Below, in pieces: positions 37,060 through 46,994 of a stretch of DNA of 64,000 bases. Source of the DNA: Kineobactrum sediminis (GTDB taxonomy: Bacteria; Pseudomonadota; Gammaproteobacteria; Pseudomonadales; Halieaceae); the NCBI RefSeq assembly GCF_002868715.1, contig NZ_PKLZ01000003.1, positions 186,001 through 250,000 of the forward strand, in the 5' to 3' direction. A program made the translations under genes and the position numbers. The notes beneath the pieces were generated by a model. It ran no database searches. It was not told the origin of the DNA and saw nothing but the letters and a program-made list of their open reading frames with translations. The first letter of the stretch is position 1. Each line of letters opens with the position of its first letter.

Positions 37060-37078
37060 AGGCGGCACTCGGCCGCCT
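37060..37078 (+). other. Hairpin between AtuA gene and carboxylase beta gene
   Basis: AGGCGGC (37060-37066) and GCCGCCT (37072-37078) form a perfect 7-bp GC-rich stem with a 5-base loop, just after the AtuA stop and 30 bases before the next ATG. There is no U-tract. It could tune downstream expression or protect a processed message. Confidence 0.4.
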
Positions 37079-37107
37079 CATAACATTTGAGCGCAAAGAG
37101 ACAAACA

Positions 37108-38742
37108 ATGACCGATGCCTTACTGCCCTTTGAATCTACCGCTATGCCGGGTAGTGACCGCTACGTCGCGAACCAGCAGCAACAGCAGCAACTGATAGAC
37201 CGGATGCGGGCCGCGCTGGCACGCACCGCGGCTCTGTCTGATGCCTCCAGGCCCCGCTTCGAGAAACGCGGCCAGCTGCTGCCAAGGGAGCGATTGGCAC
37301 GTTTGCTGGACCCCGGCAGCCCGTTCCTGGAAATTGGCAATATGGCCGGTTTCCTGGTTGATACCGGTGATCCGGACAAATCCGTGCCCGGAGCCGCCTA
37401 TATCTGCGGCATCGGTTATATCAGCGGTACCCGCTGCATGGTGACGGTGGATGATTCCGGTATCAACGCCGGCGCCATGACCACTACCTCCACCACCAAG
37501 GCCTCCCGGGTGATGGATATCGCCCTGCAGCAGAAACTGCCCTTTGTACACCTGGTGGAAAGTGCCGGCGCCAACCTGCTCGAATACCAGGTGGAGATGT
37601 GGATGGCGGGTGGCGGCGTATTTGCGCGCCTTGCCCGGCTCAGTGCCGCGGGCATTCCAACCGTCGTGGTATTGCACGGTGCCTCGGCAGCGGGGGGCGC
37701 TTACATGCCCAGCCTGAGTGATTACGTGATCGGTGTGAAGGGTAATGGCAAAGCTTATCTGGCCGGCCCCGCCCTGCTGAAGGCCGCCACCGGCGAGGTT
37801 GCCGCAGATGAACCCCTGGGTGGCGCCAACATGCACGCGACTGTCTCCGGCCTGGTGGAATATCTGGCGGAGGATGATGCCCACGGTCTGTCGATCTGTC
37901 GCCAGGTGGTGGCACGCCTGGACTGGAACCGCCACTGCCCCCGGCCCCCCGCGCGCGGCTTTGCCGAACCCCTGTACAGCCCGGAGGAGTTGCCGGGAAT
38001 TGTGCCGGTGGACTATCGCCAGTCCTACGACGCCCGAGAAGTGGTGGCGCGGATCGTGGATGGTTCCGCGTTCCTGCAGTTCAAGCCGGACTATGGTCCC
38101 GCCACCCTGTGCCTGCAGGCCGATATCTATGGGATGCCGGTGGCAATTATCGCCAACAACGGGCCCATCGATCCCAACGGCGCCACCAAGGTCGCCCAGT
38201 TCATCCAGCTCTGCGACCAGTCCGACGTGCCCCTGCTGTTCCTGCAGAATATCACCGGCTACATGGTGGGTACCCAGTACGAGCAGGCCGGCATGATCAA
38301 ACATGGCAGCAAAATGATCCAGGCAGTTACCAATGTTCGGGTGCCGCGCATCACCCTGATGATCGGCGCCAGTTTTGGCGCCGGTAACTACGGTATGTGC
38401 GGGCAGGGTTATGATCCCGATTTCCTGTTCAGTTGGCCCAATACCCAGATCGGGGTGATGGGTGGCGAACAGGCGGCGCGCACCATGACCGAGGTTTTCC
38501 GCGCCGGTGCCGCCCGCAAGGGGATTGCAGTGGACGAGGCGGAGATCGCGGCCCGGGAAGCGAAAGTGATCGCCCATTACGATGCCCAGTCCAGCGCGTT
38601 TTACACCTCGGGGCGCATGCTAGACGATGGCCTGATTGACCCCCGGGACTCCCGCAAGGTAGTGGGAATGGCACTGCAAACCTGCTGGGAGGCGCGTCGG
38701 CGCACCCTGCACAGCAATACCTTCGGCGTGGGGCGAATGTAA
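37108..38742 (+). CDS. Biotin-dependent acyl-CoA carboxylase, carboxyltransferase (beta) subunit
   Basis: The 544-residue protein moves CO2 from carboxybiotin to an acyl-CoA. It has two crotonase-fold halves with oxyanion loops GASAAGGAYMPSLSDYVI and GASFGAGNYGMCGQGYDPDF, and the MCC/GCC-class pattern LPRERLARLLDPGSPFLE. The substrate-side motif reads LVESAGANL, unlike the usual LVDSGGANL of 3-methylcrotonyl-CoA carboxylase, so geranyl-CoA or another branched acyl-CoA is plausible. ATG 37108 is supported by family length and an AAAGAGA site; an upstream TTG at 37087 has none. It lies between the AtuA gene and an enoyl-CoA hydratase, as in atu clusters. Confidence 0.9.
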   Translation: MTDALLPFESTAMPGSDRYVANQQQQQQLIDRMRAALARTAALSDASRPRFEKRGQLLPRERLARLLDPGSPFLEIGNMAGFLVDTGDPDKSVPGAAYICGIGYISGTRCMVTVDDSGINAGAMTTTSTTKASRVMDIALQQKLPFVHLVESAGANLLEYQVEMWMAGGGVFARLARLSAAGIPTVVVLHGASAAGGAYMPSLSDYVIGVKGNGKAYLAGPALLKAATGEVAADEPLGGANMHATVSGLVEYLAEDDAHGLSICRQVVARLDWNRHCPRPPARGFAEPLYSPEELPGIVPVDYRQSYDAREVVARIVDGSAFLQFKPDYGPATLCLQADIYGMPVAIIANNGPIDPNGATKVAQFIQLCDQSDVPLLFLQNITGYMVGTQYEQAGMIKHGSKMIQAVTNVRVPRITLMIGASFGAGNYGMCGQGYDPDFLFSWPNTQIGVMGGEQAARTMTEVFRAGAARKGIAVDEAEIAAREAKVIAHYDAQSSAFYTSGRMLDDGLIDPRDSRKVVGMALQTCWEARRRTLHSNTFGVGRM

Positions 38743-38756
38743 ATGCGGAGTAGACG

Positions 38757-39587
38757 ATGATGACCTTGCCGGCGGTACACGACCTGGTTCTCGACGAGGA
38801 AACCGATACCCTGACCATCTGGTTCAACCGGCCTGAAACCCGCAATGCGTTGTCCGCGCGGATGGCGGAGGAGCTCGCCCGGGTGCTGGAAGCTTTGCCT
38901 GCACAGCGCCAGTACCGCTTTGTGGTGTTGCGTGGCAAGGGCGGCAGTTTTTGTTCCGGTGGCGATCTCACGATGTTCCGCACGGTATTCCAGGATGGCG
39001 CCAGTCGCGACAGCATCGTTCAGGCCAATGCCGATTTTGGGCGCCTGCTACGCGCGGTGCGGGCACTGCCGCAATTGTTTGTGGTGGCCATTGAAGGTGT
39101 CGCGATGGCTGGCGGGCTCGGCTTGTCCTGTATTGCCGATGTCGTTATTACCACCGCGGATGCTCGCTATGCGCTCAGCGAGGTTGCCCTGGGTATTCCG
39201 CCGGCACAGATCACCCCGGTGGTGATCGAGCGCATTGGTGCCTCCCAGGCCCGGCGTCTGTTGCTCACGGCGCAGCGCTTTGACGGCACCGAAGCCTGGC
39301 GGCTGGGCTTTGCCCATGAGTTGGTGGCGGACGGCGTCGCCCTCAATGCGGCGCTGGCCAGGCTGTTGACGGAAGCCCGTAGGGGTGCGCCCGGCGCGAT
39401 CGCCCTGACCAAGCAGATTATCAGTGCCAGCGCGACCCTGGCGCCGGATGCCATGGTGGCTTTTGCCGCCGAGCGGTTTGCCGATGCCATGCTTGGCGAC
39501 GAAGCCCGGGAGGGTATGGCTGCCTTTGCTGAAAAACGCAGGCCGCACTGGCAGCCGCTACAGGAGAACAGAAATGGCACAGTTTGA
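38757..39587 (+). CDS. Enoyl-CoA hydratase/isomerase family (AtuE/LiuC-like)
   Basis: The 276-residue crotonase-fold enzyme has the CoA-binding segment SFCSGGDLTMF and the oxyanion loop VAIEGVAMAGGLGLSCIADVVI. Its position between the carboxylase beta and alpha genes matches isohexenylglutaconyl-CoA hydratase (AtuE) or 3-methylglutaconyl-CoA hydratase (LiuC), which hydrate the carboxylated product. In place of the usual catalytic Glu pair I see VALGIPP and a Ser-Glu upstream, common in this subgroup. GGAG lies 6 bases before ATG 38757. The last 14 bases overlap the alpha-subunit gene. Confidence 0.87.
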   Translation: MMTLPAVHDLVLDEETDTLTIWFNRPETRNALSARMAEELARVLEALPAQRQYRFVVLRGKGGSFCSGGDLTMFRTVFQDGASRDSIVQANADFGRLLRAVRALPQLFVVAIEGVAMAGGLGLSCIADVVITTADARYALSEVALGIPPAQITPVVIERIGASQARRLLLTAQRFDGTEAWRLGFAHELVADGVALNAALARLLTEARRGAPGAIALTKQIISASATLAPDAMVAFAAERFADAMLGDEAREGMAAFAEKRRPHWQPLQENRNGTV

Positions 39588-41577
39588 TAGTGTACTGATT
39601 GCCAACCGCGGTGAGATAGCGGTGCGGGTAATACGTTCCGCGCAGCAGCAGGGTTATCGCACCATAGCCGTCTACTCGGCGGCCGACGCGAACGCGCCGC
39701 ATGTGCAAATGGCGGACGAAGCGGTATTGATCGGCCCCGCACCGCCGAAGGAATCCTACCTGGACCCGCAGCGTATTTTACAGGCGGCCGCGCAAACCGG
39801 CGCCCGGGCGATTCATCCCGGTTACGGTTTTCTGTCGGAGAATGCGGACTTTGCCCGGGCCTGTGAAAATGCGGGAATCGTGTTTATCGGTCCCTCCGCG
39901 GATGCTATTGGCCTGATGGGTAATAAGGGCGCCGCCAAGCGCCTGATGCTCGCGGCGGGAGTTCCCTGCATTCCCGGCTACCAGGAAGAAGACCAGTCCG
40001 ATAGCGCGTTGGTGAAGGCTGCACAGCAGATTGGTGCACCGCTGATGGTGAAGGCGGCAGCGGGCGGTGGTGGCCGTGGTATGCGTCTGGTGCACGATCT
40101 TGCCGACCTGCCAGCGGCCCTGGCCGCGGCCCGTTCCGAGGCCGAGAACGCCTTTGGCAGTGGTGAACTGATTCTTGAAAAAGCGTTGCTGCAGCCGCGG
40201 CACGTTGAAATCCAGGTGTTGAGCGATCATCACGGTAATCATATTCACCTGGGCGAACGGGACTGCTCAATACAGCGCCGCCACCAGAAAGTGGTGGAGG
40301 AATCTCCCTGTCCGGTGATGACTCCCGAGCTGCGCGAGGCCATGGGCGAGGCGGCGGTCAATGCAGCCCGCAGCATTGATTATCGTGGTGCCGGTACCGT
40401 GGAATTCCTGCTTGATGCCGACCGGCAGTTTTACTTCCTTGAAATGAATACCCGCCTGCAGGTAGAGCACCCGGTAACGGAAATGGTCACCGGGCTGGAC
40501 CTGGTGGCGCTGCAACTGCAGGTGGCCCAGGGTTACCCTCTGCCGTTGTCCCAGGCCGATGTTGTACTGTCCGGGCATGCGATTGAAGTGCGCCTGTACG
40601 CGGAAGACGTCGTTAACGGGTTCCTCCCTGCTACCGGTACCGTATATCGCTGGCGCAAACCCGCGGGGGAGGGCATCCGGGTGGACCACGGCCTTGCCGA
40701 AGGGCAGGAGGTGTCGCCTTTTTACGATCCCATGGTAGCCAAGATTATTGCCTGGGGGGAGGATCGCGCGACTGCCTGCCGGCGCCTGCAGCGGGCGCTG
40801 CAAACCACGGTATTGTTCGGTCCGGCAAACAATCGCCAGTTCCTGCTGGACGTGGTGCAGAGTCCGCAGTTTGAGGCGGGCCTTGCCACCACCGCATTTA
40901 TTGCCGAGCAATTTCCCGATGGCGTGCAGCCGGCCGCTTCAACGCGGGTGCACTACTGCACTGCGGCAGTGCTCCAGTATCGCCAGGCCGTCGCGGCTTC
41001 CGAGCGAATGCAAACCAGTCCCGCTACATATTTGCGCGGGTGGTCCGGCATTCGTGCCATCCACGCGCACTACCGTTACCCGACAGTTTCCGATGAGGTC
41101 CTTGATATTGCCGTCCGGCAAACAGGCGCTGGCCGCTATGAGTGTGTGCTGGATGACAGCCACCACGTCCTGGCCTGGCTTGGGGAAGACAGCCCGGGGC
41201 TGGCGACGGTGACAGCCGACGGTGTTGCACAGCCGCTGAATTACGCCTTTACCGGTCGTGGTTGTGTCAGCCTGCAGCTCGGTGCGTACGCAGGCGTTTT
41301 CACCAACCTGCTTGCCTTTACCCGTGGCGACGAGATTGCCATGGCCAGCTCGGGCGTCGTAAAAGCACCGATGCATGGCACCGTTCTACAGATTGCCGTA
41401 GCTGTGGGCGAGAGCGTCAGCGTGGGACAGGAGCTGCTGGTGATGGAGGCGATGAAGATGGAGCATCGCCTGCTGGCCGAGGTCACTGGCGTGGTCAGTG
41501 GGCTTCACGCCGAGACGGGTCGGCAGGTATCAGCGGGGATGGTGCTTATCGAGATCGCAGAAGACGTTACGCGATAG
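39574..41577 (+). CDS. Biotin-dependent acyl-CoA carboxylase, biotin carboxylase/carrier (alpha) subunit
   Basis: The 667-residue protein carries an N-terminal biotin carboxylase domain (SVLIANRGEIAVRVIRSA, IHPGYGFLSENADFA, ATP-grasp KAAAGGGGRGMR, EMNTRLQVEHPVTE), a middle BT-like domain and a C-terminal biotinyl domain with EAMKMEH, biotin Lys628. It pairs with the beta subunit to form the MCC/GCC-type holoenzyme. The open frame extends upstream into the hydratase gene, but AGGAGA at 39562-39567 fixes the ATG at 39574, which gives the family's N-terminus. The 14-base overlap with the hydratase gene indicates coupled translation. Confidence 0.93.
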   Translation: MAQFDSVLIANRGEIAVRVIRSAQQQGYRTIAVYSAADANAPHVQMADEAVLIGPAPPKESYLDPQRILQAAAQTGARAIHPGYGFLSENADFARACENAGIVFIGPSADAIGLMGNKGAAKRLMLAAGVPCIPGYQEEDQSDSALVKAAQQIGAPLMVKAAAGGGGRGMRLVHDLADLPAALAAARSEAENAFGSGELILEKALLQPRHVEIQVLSDHHGNHIHLGERDCSIQRRHQKVVEESPCPVMTPELREAMGEAAVNAARSIDYRGAGTVEFLLDADRQFYFLEMNTRLQVEHPVTEMVTGLDLVALQLQVAQGYPLPLSQADVVLSGHAIEVRLYAEDVVNGFLPATGTVYRWRKPAGEGIRVDHGLAEGQEVSPFYDPMVAKIIAWGEDRATACRRLQRALQTTVLFGPANNRQFLLDVVQSPQFEAGLATTAFIAEQFPDGVQPAASTRVHYCTAAVLQYRQAVAASERMQTSPATYLRGWSGIRAIHAHYRYPTVSDEVLDIAVRQTGAGRYECVLDDSHHVLAWLGEDSPGLATVTADGVAQPLNYAFTGRGCVSLQLGAYAGVFTNLLAFTRGDEIAMASSGVVKAPMHGTVLQIAVAVGESVSVGQELLVMEAMKMEHRLLAEVTGVVSGLHAETGRQVSAGMVLIEIAEDVTR

Positions 41578-41594
41578 TCCCGCTAATAATGCTG

Positions 41595-42680
41595 TCATGA
41601 CTGGTTGTCGGTGTTGTCTATCGCGAAGTTGCTTTCGCTTTGTGCCGGAACCCGTGCAGGGCCCAGCAAAATCGCAAAGCGGCGCGCTTGGGGGTTGGCC
41701 TCCAGTGCCAGTTTTACGATCATTGTCAGGGGGCCGGAAAGCAGCATGCCGACGGGGCCCAGCACCCAGCCCCAGAATACCAGGGAAAGAAACACGACCA
41801 GGGTCGAAAGCCCCAGTCCCTTGCCCATCATACGGGGCTCCACCACATTTCCCACTAACACGTTTACCGTAACAAACCCCCCGGTCACCAGTAGTACGCC
41901 AGTGAAGTCGAGCGCCACCGTGGCCAGGAGTATGGCAGGTACCGCCGCAATGATACTGCCGATGTTGGGCACGTAGTTCAGGAGGAATGCCAGCACCCCC
42001 CAAAGCATTGCGAAATCCAGTCCGACCAGCCACAGCCAGAGTGCCAGGATGATACCGGTTGCCAGGCTCACCAGCGTCTTGATACGCAGGTATTCCTGCA
42101 GGCGCTGGGAAAATTCCTGAAATGAATTGAGTACTTCTTTGCGCTCCCCCAGTGCAATACGCAGTTTTTGGGGGAATTCAGACGATTCCAGCAGAATGAA
42201 AATGACCGTCAACAGAATCAGGAAGATATTGGTCAGCGCGGTACCGATGCCGCCGCCGATCTGACGCACGAAAGACAGTGCCGCCGAGGGTTTGACCACA
42301 TCCTCCAGTGCTGTGCGGCCGGCTTCAATACCATGGTTTCCCAGCCAGGCTGCCAGGGTTGTCACCATTGCCTGAATCTTGTCCTGGTAGGCGGGTAATT
42401 CGGCATAAAATTCGTCGAACGCGGCGCCGATAATAGCCGCCAGGGGTAACCAGATCAGCAGCAGGCCCAGCGATAGCAATACCATGGCAACGGCCAGCGG
42501 TACGCGTCGCCGCGTGAGCCAGTTCAATGGTGGGATCAGAATGCTGGCCAGCACCGCCGCCAGCAAGAACGGCACCACCACTGGCGCTGCCAGTTTGATA
42601 CCGCCAATAATGATAACCAGTGCGGCGGCACCGAGTAGTGGGCTTATCGGGTTGTATGGCGATCGGGGTGGTTCAGTCAT
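41595..42680 (-). CDS. AI-2E family transporter (PerM-like)
   Basis: The 361-residue membrane protein belongs to the AI-2E/PerM family (TqsA relatives, Na+/H+ antiporter-like or exporter proteins). It has about 8 hydrophobic segments (LLGAAALVIIIGGIKLA and PVVVPFLLAAVLASILI at the N-terminus) and the family motif PNIGSIIAAVPAILLA near residue 246. Function is uncertain within the family. It is convergent with the carboxylase operon (17-base gap) and divergent from the Mo-enzyme genes. Two GGGTCCAT direct repeats (42686, 42701) sit just upstream of its start. Confidence 0.88.
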   Translation of the reverse strand: MTEPPRSPYNPISPLLGAAALVIIIGGIKLAAPVVVPFLLAAVLASILIPPLNWLTRRRVPLAVAMVLLSLGLLLIWLPLAAIIGAAFDEFYAELPAYQDKIQAMVTTLAAWLGNHGIEAGRTALEDVVKPSAALSFVRQIGGGIGTALTNIFLILLTVIFILLESSEFPQKLRIALGERKEVLNSFQEFSQRLQEYLRIKTLVSLATGIILALWLWLVGLDFAMLWGVLAFLLNYVPNIGSIIAAVPAILLATVALDFTGVLLVTGGFVTVNVLVGNVVEPRMMGKGLGLSTLVVFLSLVFWGWVLGPVGMLLSGPLTMIVKLALEANPQARRFAILLGPARVPAQSESNFAIDNTDNQS

Positions 42681-42845
42681 GGCCTGGGTCCATATTCATA
42701 GGGTCCATCATGTGGTCTCGCAGGGCATTTCCGTCGCCCGGCGGACAAAGTCCGGCTCAGGGCTATACTACAGTACAATCAGGAAACTTGCCCTTGGCGC
42801 TTGACGGTATAAGCTTATGGCCGGGTCGCAAAAAGGAGTGTGGTT

Positions 42846-43319
42846 ATGAAGTTGACCATCAATGGTAAAACGGTGGAACTGGATGCCGAACCCGATATGC
42901 CGCTGTTATGGGCCCTGCGTGACATGCTGGGTTTGCGCGGCACCAAATATGCGTGTGGCATGGGGGTGTGTGGCAGCTGCACGGTACACCTTGACGGAGA
43001 GGCCGTGCGCAGCTGCCAGCTCACCCTGGAAGGGGCAGCCGAGGGCGAAATCACTACCATTGAGGGCCTGTCTGAAGACGGCTCCCACCCGCTGCAAGTG
43101 GCCTGGCGTGAACATAATGTTCCCCAGTGCGGTTACTGCCAGCCCGGCCAGATCATGTCCGCCAGCGCTCTGCTGGCCGCTAATGCAGCGCCGTCGGATA
43201 CCGAAATAAACAACATGATGGCGGGCAACCTGTGCCGCTGTGGAACGTACCCGCGTATTCGTGCCGCCATAAAAAGTACCTTCGCGAATGCTGCCGCGGC
43301 CCCGGAGGATGAGCAATGA
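42846..43319 (+). CDS. (2Fe-2S) subunit of an isoquinoline 1-oxidoreductase-like Mo hydroxylase
   Basis: The 157-residue protein (IorA type) has two [2Fe-2S] sites: a plant-ferredoxin-type set Cys37, Cys42, Cys45, Cys57 ([10 protein letters not shown]) and the helical set Cys95, Cys98, Cys130, Cys132 ([18 protein letters not shown]). It passes electrons from the Mo centre of its partner to an acceptor. AGGAG (42834-42838) selects ATG 42846 rather than the GTG at 42840. The stop overlaps the next ATG (ATGA), so the two subunits are coupled. Confidence 0.93.
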   Translation: MKLTINGKTVELDAEPDMPLLWALRDMLGLRGTKYACGMGVCGSCTVHLDGEAVRSCQLTLEGAAEGEITTIEGLSEDGSHPLQVAWREHNVPQCGYCQPGQIMSASALLAANAAPSDTEINNMMAGNLCRCGTYPRIRAAIKSTFANAAAAPEDEQ

Positions 43320-45565
43320 ATATTGTCAGCAAGCTGTCCCGTCGCCGGTTTCTGCAATTGACGGGTATTTCCGCGAGTGGTTTGGTCCTGGGTGGCATAC
43401 TGCCCGCCGGCGGCAGCCTGGCGGGCATACTGGATCGACCTGCGGGTAAAGAACTGAATATTTTTGTGTCCGTCACCCCCGACGGTACGGTGGAAATCAT
43501 TGCCCATCGCTCGGAGATGGGAACCGGTATTCGCACCGGCCTGCCCCAGGTGGTGGCCGATGAAATGGAGGCCGACTGGCACCGGGTGAAGGTGATCCAG
43601 GCACTGGCCAATACCGAGTACGGTAGCCAGAATACCGATGGCTCACGCTCGGTACGCGATTTCTACACGGTGATGCGACAGATGGGCGCGGTGGCAAAAC
43701 ACATGCTGGAACAGGCTGCCGCCGACACCTGGGATGTGGAAATCAGCGAGTGTGTCGCCCGGAATCATGCGGTGCATCATCTCAACAGCAATCGACACCT
43801 GGGCTTTGGCGAGCTGGCACAGCGGGCGGCCCGGCTCGAGACGCCCGAACCGGAAAGCGCGGTACTGAAATCAGCGGATGATTTTCGCTATATCGGCAGC
43901 AGCATACCCATTGTGGACCTGGAAGACATTACCCTGGGCAAAGCCGTCTATGGTACCGACGTGCACCTGCCCGATATGCTCTACGCCAGTATTGAACGCA
44001 GCCCCTGGTTGCAGGGCAAGATCGCCTCTTACGACGCGGCCGAGGCAAAGAAGGTCAAGGGTGTACTGGATGTGGTGGAGCTGAAAGCCGAACCCGGCCC
44101 CCCCGGCTTCAATCCCATTGAAGGCGTGGCGGTGATTGCCACCAATACCTTCAGCGCCCAGCGCGGGCGTGAAAAACTCAGCATCAACTGGAGCGAGAGT
44201 GCTCACAGTGAACATAACTCCAGCGACTATCTGGATGAACTGGCCGGGCGGGTGAAAGGCGGCCCGGGTAAAGTGCGGCGGGAACGGGGTGAGGTCGATG
44301 CCGCGTTGGCCGAGGCCGAGACCGTGGTGGAGGCGAGCTACCGTACCCCTTATCTGGCCCATGCTTCCATGGAGCCACCGGTGGCAACGGCGAGAGTAGA
44401 GGGTGACCGCTGCGAGGTCTGGGCGCCCACCCAGGGCCCGCAGGCGACCCAGCGCGAAGTAGCCAGGGCACTCAAGCTCGAAATAGAAAACGTGACTGTT
44501 CATGTGACATTGCTCGGTGGTGCTTTCGGTCGCAAATCCAAGCCCGATTTTTCTATTGAAGCAGCCCGGCTGGCGGCGCATGTGGGCAAGCCGGTACAGG
44601 TGCTCTGGACACGTGAGGACGATATACGCCACGATTATTTCCATGCCTGCAGTGCCCAGTATTACAAGGCGGGCCTGGACCACGAGGGTACGGTAACCGC
44701 CTGGCTCGCCCGCGAGGCCGCACCTCCCATTCCCGCAACCTTTGATCCCGGCGTAACGATGATGAGCAGCGGTGGGTTGTCCCAGGGCTTTGCCAACGTG
44801 CCCTTTGTCACCCCCAACCTGCGTATGGAGAGTCATGAGGCGCCCGCTCATGTGCGTATCGGCTGGCTGCGTTCGGTATACAACATTCCCTATGCCTTTG
44901 GTGTTGGCAGTTTCGTTGATGAGCTGGCGCATGCGGCGGGTAAGGATCCCGCAGAGTTCTGGCTCGAACTGATCGGCAGGGACCGTTTGCTGGACTTCAG
45001 TGATGAAGGGTTTGACTACAGTAACTACGGCCGCTCTCTCGCCGACTTTCCCTACGACACCGCGCGAACCAAGGGTGTGTTGAGAAAACTGGTGGACAGT
45101 ATTCCCTGGGGTGAAATACTACCCTCTGGCCAGGGTTGGGGGCTTTCAGTCGCCCACAGTTTTTTAAGCGATGTGGCGGTAGCCAGCAAGGTTGAAGTCA
45201 AGGACGGCCGGCTCAAAGTGCTTGAGTTACACGGTGTCATTGATGCGGGTCGGGTGGTTAACCCCGATCGGGTACATGCCCAGATGGAAGGCGGCATGAT
45301 CTTTGGCATGAGTCTGGCACTGAATGGGGAAATCACCTTCGCGGAGGGGAAGACCGGTCAATTCAATTTCCACAATTATCCCATAGCCCGCATGGACCAG
45401 ACCCCGGCCATCATCCGCAGTCATATTACCCCCAGCACGGCCGCACCATCGGGCGTTGGCGAACCGCCTACGCCACCGGTTGCGCCCAGTATTGCCAATG
45501 CGGTATTTGCGGCGACGGGGAAGCGTATTCGCGAGTTGCCACTGGGCAAGCACTTTGATGTGTAA
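43316..45565 (+). CDS. Molybdopterin-dependent hydroxylase/aldehyde dehydrogenase subunit (IorB-like)
   Basis: The 749-residue catalytic subunit begins with a Tat signal ([20 protein letters not shown]), meaning export as a folded protein, carried or accompanied by its 2Fe-2S partner. Family segments include [29 protein letters not shown] and the C-terminal [23 protein letters not shown], which holds the catalytic Glu. It hydroxylates N-heterocycles or oxidises aldehydes with a molybdopterin-cytosine-dinucleotide cofactor. No cytochrome c subunit lies next to it. The XdhC and MocA-like genes at 57.6-59.1 kb may supply its cofactor. Confidence 0.92.
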   Translation: MNIVSKLSRRRFLQLTGISASGLVLGGILPAGGSLAGILDRPAGKELNIFVSVTPDGTVEIIAHRSEMGTGIRTGLPQVVADEMEADWHRVKVIQALANTEYGSQNTDGSRSVRDFYTVMRQMGAVAKHMLEQAAADTWDVEISECVARNHAVHHLNSNRHLGFGELAQRAARLETPEPESAVLKSADDFRYIGSSIPIVDLEDITLGKAVYGTDVHLPDMLYASIERSPWLQGKIASYDAAEAKKVKGVLDVVELKAEPGPPGFNPIEGVAVIATNTFSAQRGREKLSINWSESAHSEHNSSDYLDELAGRVKGGPGKVRRERGEVDAALAEAETVVEASYRTPYLAHASMEPPVATARVEGDRCEVWAPTQGPQATQREVARALKLEIENVTVHVTLLGGAFGRKSKPDFSIEAARLAAHVGKPVQVLWTREDDIRHDYFHACSAQYYKAGLDHEGTVTAWLAREAAPPIPATFDPGVTMMSSGGLSQGFANVPFVTPNLRMESHEAPAHVRIGWLRSVYNIPYAFGVGSFVDELAHAAGKDPAEFWLELIGRDRLLDFSDEGFDYSNYGRSLADFPYDTARTKGVLRKLVDSIPWGEILPSGQGWGLSVAHSFLSDVAVASKVEVKDGRLKVLELHGVIDAGRVVNPDRVHAQMEGGMIFGMSLALNGEITFAEGKTGQFNFHNYPIARMDQTPAIIRSHITPSTAAPSGVGEPPTPPVAPSIANAVFAATGKRIRELPLGKHFDV

Positions 45566-45705
45566 AGTGGCAGCGCGCCCTTTGCCCCAAACCTGTACCA
45601 TGTCCTCACCCTGATCAGCGTATCCTGCCCGGCGGCAAGGCCGACGGGTAGGGGACCGGCTGTGCACAGGTTTAACATGATAATGGCATGGGGAATGGGT
45701 GACAG

Positions 45706-46926
45706 ATGAACGTATTAAAGATTGGCCTGGTGCCGCAGATAGTCGCGGGCGTGGTTCTTGGAGCGATGCTGGGCCTGCTGTTGCCTGCCGTGGCACAGCC
45801 CCTTGGGGTATTGGGAGCACTGTTTGTCGGTATGCTCAAGGCGGTGGCACCACTGCTGGTGCTGGTGCTGGTGATGTCGGCCATTGCCAACCGGCACGAC
45901 AGTGGCAGCGATGGCCGCAAGGCGGTCATTACCCTGGGGCTGTATTTCGTGGGTACAGTGGGCGCTGCACTGGTGGCTCTGCTCATGAGCCAGGTATTTC
46001 CGCAGACCATTGTGCTGACAGCAGCGGTAGAAGGCAGCCCACCGCTGGCGGTCAGCGCAGTGCTTGAGGATGTACTGTTCAAGTTAATCGATAACCCGGT
46101 GAATGCGCTGCTTACCGGTAACTTTCTCGGTTGCCTTACCTGGGCGATATTGCTGGGGCTGAGTTTTCGTAAAGCGAGCGAGAGCTTCAGGCAGAATCTG
46201 GAAACCCTGGCTGTTGGCGTGACTGACATCGTAGGTTACGTGATACGGTTGGCGCCGGTGGGGATTTTTGGCCTGGTGTGCGCCACGGTGGCCAACACTG
46301 GTATTGGCGCGCTGGCCGGCTACGCGAGCCTGGCGACCCTGCTGGTGGCCTGCATGTTGATCATGGCACTGTTGGTCAACCCGCTGATCGTATTTGTGGT
46401 GATGCAGCGCAATCCTTATCCGGTGGTTCTCAAGTGTCTTGAGGAGTCCGGTATCACCGCGTTTTTTACCCGCAGCTCCGCTGCGAATATCCCGGTAAAC
46501 CTGAACCTGGCAAAGAAAATCGGCATTAGTGAAGAACTCTACACAGTAACAATACCCATCGGCGCCACGGTAAATATGGCGGGCGCTGCAATTACTATTA
46601 CCGTACTCACACTGGCCGCGGTTAATACCCTGGGCATTGAAGTATCGTTTGCTACCGCTCTGTTGCTGTGCGTGATTGCTGCGCTGTCCGCCTGCGGAGC
46701 CAGTGGTGTGCCATCCGGCAGCCTGCTGCTGGTGCCGCTGGCATGCTCGCTGTTTGGTATACCGCTGGATGTCGCCATGCAGGTAGTGGCAGTGGGCTTT
46801 GTGATCAGTGTGATCCAGGACTCGGTGGAGACCGCGCTAAACTCCAGTACGGACGTGGTGTATACCTACGCGGTTGACCAGCTCGCGGTGGCCGAAAAAC
46901 CGGCGAGAGTGTTGGTTCGGGAATAA
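45706..46926 (+). CDS. sstT: Na+/serine-threonine symporter (SstT-like)
   Basis: The 406-residue protein is a dicarboxylate/amino acid:cation symporter of the SstT branch. It has about 8-9 membrane spans plus two hairpins. Motifs typical of SstT are [30 protein letters not shown] and [13 protein letters not shown], which line the Na+ and substrate sites. It imports L-serine and L-threonine with Na+. GGGTGA lies 5 bases before ATG 45706. It is a lone gene and converges on the TonB receptor gene. Confidence 0.92.
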   Translation: MNVLKIGLVPQIVAGVVLGAMLGLLLPAVAQPLGVLGALFVGMLKAVAPLLVLVLVMSAIANRHDSGSDGRKAVITLGLYFVGTVGAALVALLMSQVFPQTIVLTAAVEGSPPLAVSAVLEDVLFKLIDNPVNALLTGNFLGCLTWAILLGLSFRKASESFRQNLETLAVGVTDIVGYVIRLAPVGIFGLVCATVANTGIGALAGYASLATLLVACMLIMALLVNPLIVFVVMQRNPYPVVLKCLEESGITAFFTRSSAANIPVNLNLAKKIGISEELYTVTIPIGATVNMAGAAITITVLTLAAVNTLGIEVSFATALLLCVIAALSACGASGVPSGSLLLVPLACSLFGIPLDVAMQVVAVGFVISVIQDSVETALNSSTDVVYTYAVDQLAVAEKPARVLVRE

Positions 46927-46936
46927 CTTCGGGCCC

Positions 46937-46962
46937 AAAAAAAGGGGCAGTAAACTGCCCCT
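46937..46962 (-). terminator. Rho-independent terminator of TonB receptor gene
   Basis: Read on the minus strand, AGGGGCAG-TTTA-CTGCCCCT is a perfect 8-bp stem followed by six T. It lies about 32 bases beyond the stop of the minus-strand TonB receptor gene. The stem alone may also help end the convergent sstT message. Confidence 0.9.
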
Positions 46963-46994
46963 CCAGATGAATCTCCACACCGGGTGAACCGGGT

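Noticed and set aside
37120-38577. Long minus-strand open frame inside the carboxylase beta gene
   Set aside because: The plus strand carries clear carboxyltransferase motifs; the antisense product is His/Gly-rich with no pattern.
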